NCBI GenBank assembly: GCA_902791475.1
Contig: CADAWC010000005.1
Span: forward strand, 1 to 64,000
Direction: 5' to 3'
DNA: 64,000 nucleotides
Source of the DNA: Fibrobacter succinogenes
GTDB taxonomy: Bacteria > Fibrobacterota > Fibrobacteria > Fibrobacterales > Fibrobacteraceae
The position numbers were made by a program, and so were the translations under genes. Of the stretch, positions 60,922 through 64,000 are shown piece by piece (position 1 is the first letter of the stretch; the number at the start of each line of letters is the position of its first letter). Under the pieces are notes generated by a model. The model saw nothing but the letters and a program-made list of their open reading frames with translations. It had not been told where the DNA came from and did no database searches.

Positions 60922-60961
60922 CCATTTTCATGGGAATGTTCCAATTTCGTTGGGAGCGCGA

Positions 60962-62362
60962 CTACCGCCCTCCAACTAATATTTGGTCCACCTTAATAGA
61001 GGGCTGACCGACAGTCACCGGCACATGTCCCGAAGAAGCGCCGCAAACGCCTGCAGCCTGTTCAAAGTCAGTACCGACCATGCTAATGCGAGGCATGATT
61101 TCGTGACCTTTACCGATAAGCGTTGCACCACGGACAGGCTCGCAAATTTTGCCATTACGAATGACGTAACCTTCATCGACAGCAAAGTTGAACTCGCCTG
61201 TTGCCGGGTTCACAGAACCACCTGCCATGCGGGCCGCATAGAGACCGTTATCCACACTTGCAATCATGGAATCGAGCGTATCCTTGCCCGGTGCGATAAA
61301 CGTGTTGCGCATACGGCTTACTGGCGCATACTTGTAGCTTTCACGGCGGGCACTTCCGGTGCGTTCAACACCTACTTCCATAGCGCCCACACGGTCGCTC
61401 ATGTACGTTTTCAAGATGCCGTTTTCGATAAGCGTCGTGCGCTGCGTCGGCGTTCCTTCGTCATCGTACTTGAGGCTACCCCAGACACCGTCCATCGTGC
61501 CATCGTCAATGGCTGTCAAGCAGGGCTGACCAATCGCGTCGCCAAGCTTTCCGCAGAACGGGCTTGCATTGCGACGGATAGATTCCGTCTCCAGCGGATG
61601 ACCGCAAGCTTCGTGGAAAATCACGCCGCCAAAGCCATTGCCCATCACGACCGGCATCTGGCCGCCAGTGATGTAACCGGCATCGAGCATGCGCAGCACA
61701 CGCTCGCCACATTCCGTTGCTAAAGCTTCCGGAGAATAATTTGCTAAAAGTTCATAGCCACCGAGCGCACCCGGAGCTTCGTGCGTCGTCAAGCGTTCCG
61801 TGCCGTCTGTCGCAGTCACATTCACGTTTACACGCAAGCGACCGCGCGTCATTTCCAGATGCAAGCCTTCGCTATTCATAAGCGAAATCGAAGTGCAGCT
61901 GTCCGTCACGCTAGCGCCCACCTGTGCAATCTTCGGCGAGAGCGCACGAGCCGTCTTGTCCGCACGGAACAAGAAGTCCTGCTTAATAGCTTGGCCGAGC
62001 ACACGCGGATCTTGATAGGCGCCAAAGTTGTAATCGCAAATGCGCTTTTCAGGAGCAAATTCAAACGGCCTTGCAGCCGAGCCTTCCGCCCCCGCTGCTG
62101 CGGCAATGCGCCCGAACGCAAGCGTCTTCACAAGCTTCACGAGAGCTTCTTCGCTGTCGTCGCTCGTGAACCCGTACAGGACTTCCGTCCCGTACAAAAG
62201 GCGAACGCCGATACCGTACTCGGTACCCGCGGTCGCCGTTTCAATCTGGCGATCCTTCAAGCCGAGGCTTGAACTGCGGGTCTCTTCTTCAAAAATTTCA
62301 ACAAAGTCAGCCCCGGCACTCTTGCCGGCTTCAAAAATCTTGACGGCAACTTCCGGATTCAT
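60962..62362 (-). CDS. tldD: Zinc metalloprotease TldD
   Basis: TldD works with TldE (PmbA) as a heterodimeric protease that degrades unfolded peptides and matures some RiPPs. The 466-residue protein has the catalytic HEACGHPLE at about residue 250, MNSEGLHLEMTRGRL, and the C-terminal GMVGTDFE-type core (RISMVGTDFEQAAGVCG). Its partner gene is not in the window. It lies one base after the hisF stop, so the two are co-transcribed. Confidence 0.94.
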   Translation of the reverse strand: MNPEVAVKIFEAGKSAGADFVEIFEEETRSSSLGLKDRQIETATAGTEYGIGVRLLYGTEVLYGFTSDDSEEALVKLVKTLAFGRIAAAAGAEGSAARPFEFAPEKRICDYNFGAYQDPRVLGQAIKQDFLFRADKTARALSPKIAQVGASVTDSCTSISLMNSEGLHLEMTRGRLRVNVNVTATDGTERLTTHEAPGALGGYELLANYSPEALATECGERVLRMLDAGYITGGQMPVVMGNGFGGVIFHEACGHPLETESIRRNASPFCGKLGDAIGQPCLTAIDDGTMDGVWGSLKYDDEGTPTQRTTLIENGILKTYMSDRVGAMEVGVERTGSARRESYKYAPVSRMRNTFIAPGKDTLDSMIASVDNGLYAARMAGGSVNPATGEFNFAVDEGYVIRNGKICEPVRGATLIGKGHEIMPRISMVGTDFEQAAGVCGASSGHVPVTVGQPSIKVDQILVGGR

Positions 62363-62363
62363 C

Positions 62364-63155
62364 TTACACCTCGCCGTTCATCTTCTTGCGCACCGGGATG
62401 CCGGCAGCAAGCATTTCGCCCTTGATTCCAGGGACTGTATAATCGCCAAAATGCACCATCGACGCGACCAGTGCCGCATCGGCACTCGTCTTGCGGAACA
62501 AGTCCACGATGTGAGCCGGAGTTCCAGCACCGCCACTTGCAATCACAGGCACCTGAACCGCCTTTGCAATCATGTCGGTAATCGTGAGTTCGTAACCGTT
62601 CTTAACGCCATCAGTGTCAATGGAGTTCAAGCAGATTTCGCCAACGCCGAGTTCCTCGGCGCGCTTTGCCCACTGCAAAGCGTCGATGCCCATCGCCTGG
62701 CGACCACCGCGGATAAACACTTCGTAACCGCTCGGAATCTTGTCCGAAACGCCCACGAACTTAGCATCCATACCAAGCACGATGCACTGGCGTCCAAACG
62801 CCTTCGCGCCTTCGGCAATGATTTCCGGATGCAACACAGCAAGGCTGTTCACGCTCACCTTTTCGGCCCCTGCGAGGAGCGCTTCGTGCATGTCGTCCAA
62901 GTTGCGGATACCGCCACCCACTGCAAACGGGATAAACACGCGCTTTGCAATCTGGCGAATCATTTCCATGTCACACGGGCGGTTTTCGGCGCTCGCCGTG
63001 ATATCGTAAAAGACAAGTTCATCGACACCATCATCGCTGTAACGCGCACCCATTTCTACAGGGTCGCCAATGTCGATATTACCTTTAAACTTTACACCCT
63101 TCGTGACCTTGCGGTTACGGACATCCAAGCAGACAATTAAACGTTTCGTGAGCAT
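62364..63155 (-). CDS. hisF: Imidazole glycerol phosphate synthase subunit HisF
   Basis: HisF is the cyclase of the HisHF complex in histidine synthesis. The 263-residue TIM barrel has RLIVCLDVRNRKVTKG with catalytic D11, DITAS, PFAVGGGIR, KVSVNS, and the second catalytic Asp in NSIDTDGVKNGY. A promoter ends 6 bases before the ATG, suggesting a leaderless mRNA. hisH and other his genes are not adjacent. Confidence 0.96.
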   Translation of the reverse strand: MLTKRLIVCLDVRNRKVTKGVKFKGNIDIGDPVEMGARYSDDGVDELVFYDITASAENRPCDMEMIRQIAKRVFIPFAVGGGIRNLDDMHEALLAGAEKVSVNSLAVLHPEIIAEGAKAFGRQCIVLGMDAKFVGVSDKIPSGYEVFIRGGRQAMGIDALQWAKRAEELGVGEICLNSIDTDGVKNGYELTITDMIAKAVQVPVIASGGAGTPAHIVDLFRKTSADAALVASMVHFGDYTVPGIKGEMLAAGIPVRKKMNGEV

Positions 63156-63161
63156 ATTCCA

Positions 63162-63189
63162 AATGTAGAAAACTAGTGTAACCCGTCAA
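63162..63189 (-). promoter_or_regulatory. Promoter of hisF-tldD, 6 bases from the start codon
   Basis: On the minus strand TTGACG (63189-63184), a 16-base spacer and TACATT (63167-63162), then 6 bases and the hisF ATG at 63155. This is the best promoter match in the window and leaves no room for a leader. Confidence 0.75.
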
Positions 63190-63193
63190 CAAC

Positions 63194-63224
63194 AAAGAGC
63201 CCGGCACATCAAACCGAGCTCTTT
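63194..63224 (-). terminator. Terminator of trxA
   Basis: AAAGAGCCCGG (63194-63204) pairs with CCGAGCTCTTT (63214-63224), 11 bp with one G-U wobble. On the minus strand it is followed by TTTGTTG. It lies 23 bases after the trxA stop and just before the hisF promoter. Confidence 0.75.
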
Positions 63225-63246
63225 TTAAACGCATTTTCCAAAGCGA

Positions 63247-63570
63247 TTAGAGATTCTTTTCGATGGCGTTCTTGAGCGTGTTCTTCGGTACTGCACCGAC
63301 GACGTTACCCACTTCGACACCGTTTTTGAACAACTTCATGTTCGGGATGTTCGTGATGCCAAAACGGGCGCAAATGTCCGAAACGCCTTCGTCATCGACG
63401 TTGATCTTTGCGATAATAGCACGGCCATCAAATTCGTTGGAAAGTTCTTCGACCACCGGGCCCATCATCATGCACGGGCGGCACCAAGTAGCCCAGAAGT
63501 CAACGAGAACAAGCTGCCCCGAAGAAATAACCTTATCAAAGGATTCTGCAGTAAGATTCAATGCTGCCAT
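63247..63570 (-). CDS. trxA: Thioredoxin
   Basis: The 107-residue protein has the thioredoxin fold with active site W29-C30-R-P-C33 in place of the common WCGPC, and the cis-Pro in NIPNMKLF. It reduces disulfides of enzymes such as ribonucleotide reductase. The Gly-to-Arg change may shift redox potential. AGGAG lies 9 bases before the ATG; TATATT at 63603-63598 is a likely -10 box. Confidence 0.95.
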   Translation of the reverse strand: MAALNLTAESFDKVISSGQLVLVDFWATWCRPCMMMGPVVEELSNEFDGRAIIAKINVDDEGVSDICARFGITNIPNMKLFKNGVEVGNVVGAVPKNTLKNAIEKNL

Positions 63571-63607
63571 AAAAAAATTCTCCTATTTACCGATAGCAAT
63601 ATAGCAA

Positions 63608-63735
63608 TTATTAGTATTTAGTGATTTGTGGTTAGTGATTAGTAGGCAGAACTTAGCCCGCTTCGCTCTTAGAACTTAGTTATTTTCTTTTAGAGCAAAA
63701 GGAGTGTTCTAAGTTCTAAGTTCTAAGTTCTAACA
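63608..63735. repeat. Modular intergenic element (TTAGT and GTTCTAA words)
   Basis: Left part AGTATTTAGTGATTTGTGG and GTTAGTGATTAG, middle CGCTTCGCTCTTAGAACTTAG, right part four tandem GTTCTAA words (63703-63733). The CTTAGAACTTAG and GTTCTAAG words are inverse. It ends at the stop of the rRNA methyltransferase gene. Confidence 0.55.
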
Positions 63736-64000
63736 CACCTTTCTCATCTTCGCACAATAGATGGGGCCACAACCATGAGCCTTGTCCGGCAGTATGTGAA
63801 CGCCGAACTCCGTGCGGTCCGCACCCTCCGGCAAGTCCTCAATTCGAACAAATTCCATCATCTTGCGTTTTTTTAGAATCTTAGCGACCACAGCATCGTT
63901 TTCAAGCGGCGAAAGCGCGCAAGTCCCGTAAATCAGTTCGCCCCCCGGTCTAAGTGCATCCACAGCTGAGGCCAGCAGCGAGCCCTGTTCCACCGACAAG
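63730..64000 (-). CDS. RsmB/NOP2-family rRNA m5C methyltransferase, C-terminal fragment
   Basis: Only the last ~90 residues are in the window; the 5' part lies beyond base 64000, and the first visible codons (LSVEQG) are not a start. The family motif PGGELIYGTCALSPLENDAVV carries the catalytic-site Cys (GTC). The ending HILPDKAHGCGPIYCAKMRKV fits RsmB/Sun/NOP2-type cytosine-5 methyltransferases that use SAM. The precise target cannot be assigned from a fragment. Confidence 0.85.
   Translation of the reverse strand, partial: LSVEQGSLLASAVDALRPGGELIYGTCALSPLENDAVVAKILKKRKMMEFVRIEDLPEGADRTEFGVHILPDKAHGCGPIYCAKMRKVC

Larger units (their letters stand above)
60582..60961. other. Gene-free stretch with two strong hairpins
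   Basis: It holds the promoter region of the small lipoprotein gene and two hairpin terminators downstream of tldD (60791-60830 and 60899-60921). A short plus-strand frame at 60759-61007 begins without a ribosome site and crosses both hairpins, so it is not called. A small RNA between the hairpins cannot be excluded. Confidence 0.5.

Noticed and set aside
60759-61007. 82-codon plus-strand frame downstream of tldD
   Set aside because: It runs through two terminator-like hairpins and into the tldD gene on the other strand, with no ribosome site.
63703-63733. Four tandem GTTCTAA units as a CRISPR or origin iteron
   Set aside because: Units are 7-8 bases with no spacers and match the word-repeat arms of the other intergenic elements.

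Overview
The window looks like chromosomal core sequence from a Fibrobacter-type bacterium (Fibrobacterota). The evidence is a fibro-slime-domain lipoprotein at 39.3-41.4 kb, PorV-like and other outer-membrane proteins with Gram-negative signal peptides and lipoboxes, a MurE with the meso-diaminopimelate motif DNPR, and moderate base composition. No rRNA, tRNA, CRISPR array or intact insertion sequence was seen. Genes are densely packed, many with 1-4 base stop/start overlaps, and most lie on the minus strand.

Layout: 0.2-2.3 kb is a small conserved gene, ybeY and a CorC-like protein. 2.5-5.0 kb is a zinc-uptake operon (HAD phosphatase, ZnuA, ZnuC) with no permease gene. 5.1-8.8 kb holds rsmE, purT and an outer-membrane protein. 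9.3-23.2 kb is the division and cell-wall (dcw) cluster mraZ-rsmH-ftsL-ftsI-murE-murF-ftsW-murG-murC-ftsQ-ftsA-ftsZ, read leftwards from a promoter overlapping likely MraZ boxes; mraY and murD are absent, and FtsZ ends in two copies of its C-terminal peptide. 23.4-28.0 kb has a SNF2 helicase and a NimA/PNPOx-like protein on the plus strand.

28.1-32.1 kb is an AT-rich accessory island: an EcoRI-family adenine methyltransferase overlapping a DUF262-HNH nuclease gene, then, after about 860 bases without genes, a RhuM-type DNA-binding protein fused to a phospholipase-D-like half. 32.1-39.2 kb is the translation operon rimP-nusA-infB-rbfA-truB-ribF, headed by a promoter and a leader that folds as a three-way junction. 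39.3-52.0 kb is rich in envelope genes: the fibro-slime lipoprotein, an operon of PorV-like protein, tail-anchored STAS protein, degenerate LytM/M23 protein, lipoprotein and Nudix hydrolase, a XerC/D recombinase, two more secreted proteins, a DUF4416 gene and a metzincin-type lipoprotein. 52.1-64.0 kb holds comEC, a HisN-like phosphatase with hisC, an outer-membrane protein, clpB, a small lipoprotein, hisF-tldD, trxA and the end of an rRNA methyltransferase gene.

Between genes there are several repeat families: long modular inverted elements built from short words such as TTAGG or CTAGTTA, often between convergent genes; hairpins bounded by GGAGATGCCC and GGGCATGACA; and two short palindromic repeats found inside the reading frames of truB and the SNF2 gene. 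Several genes appear to be transcribed from a promoter whose -10 box lies only 6-8 bases before the start codon, suggesting leaderless mRNAs.
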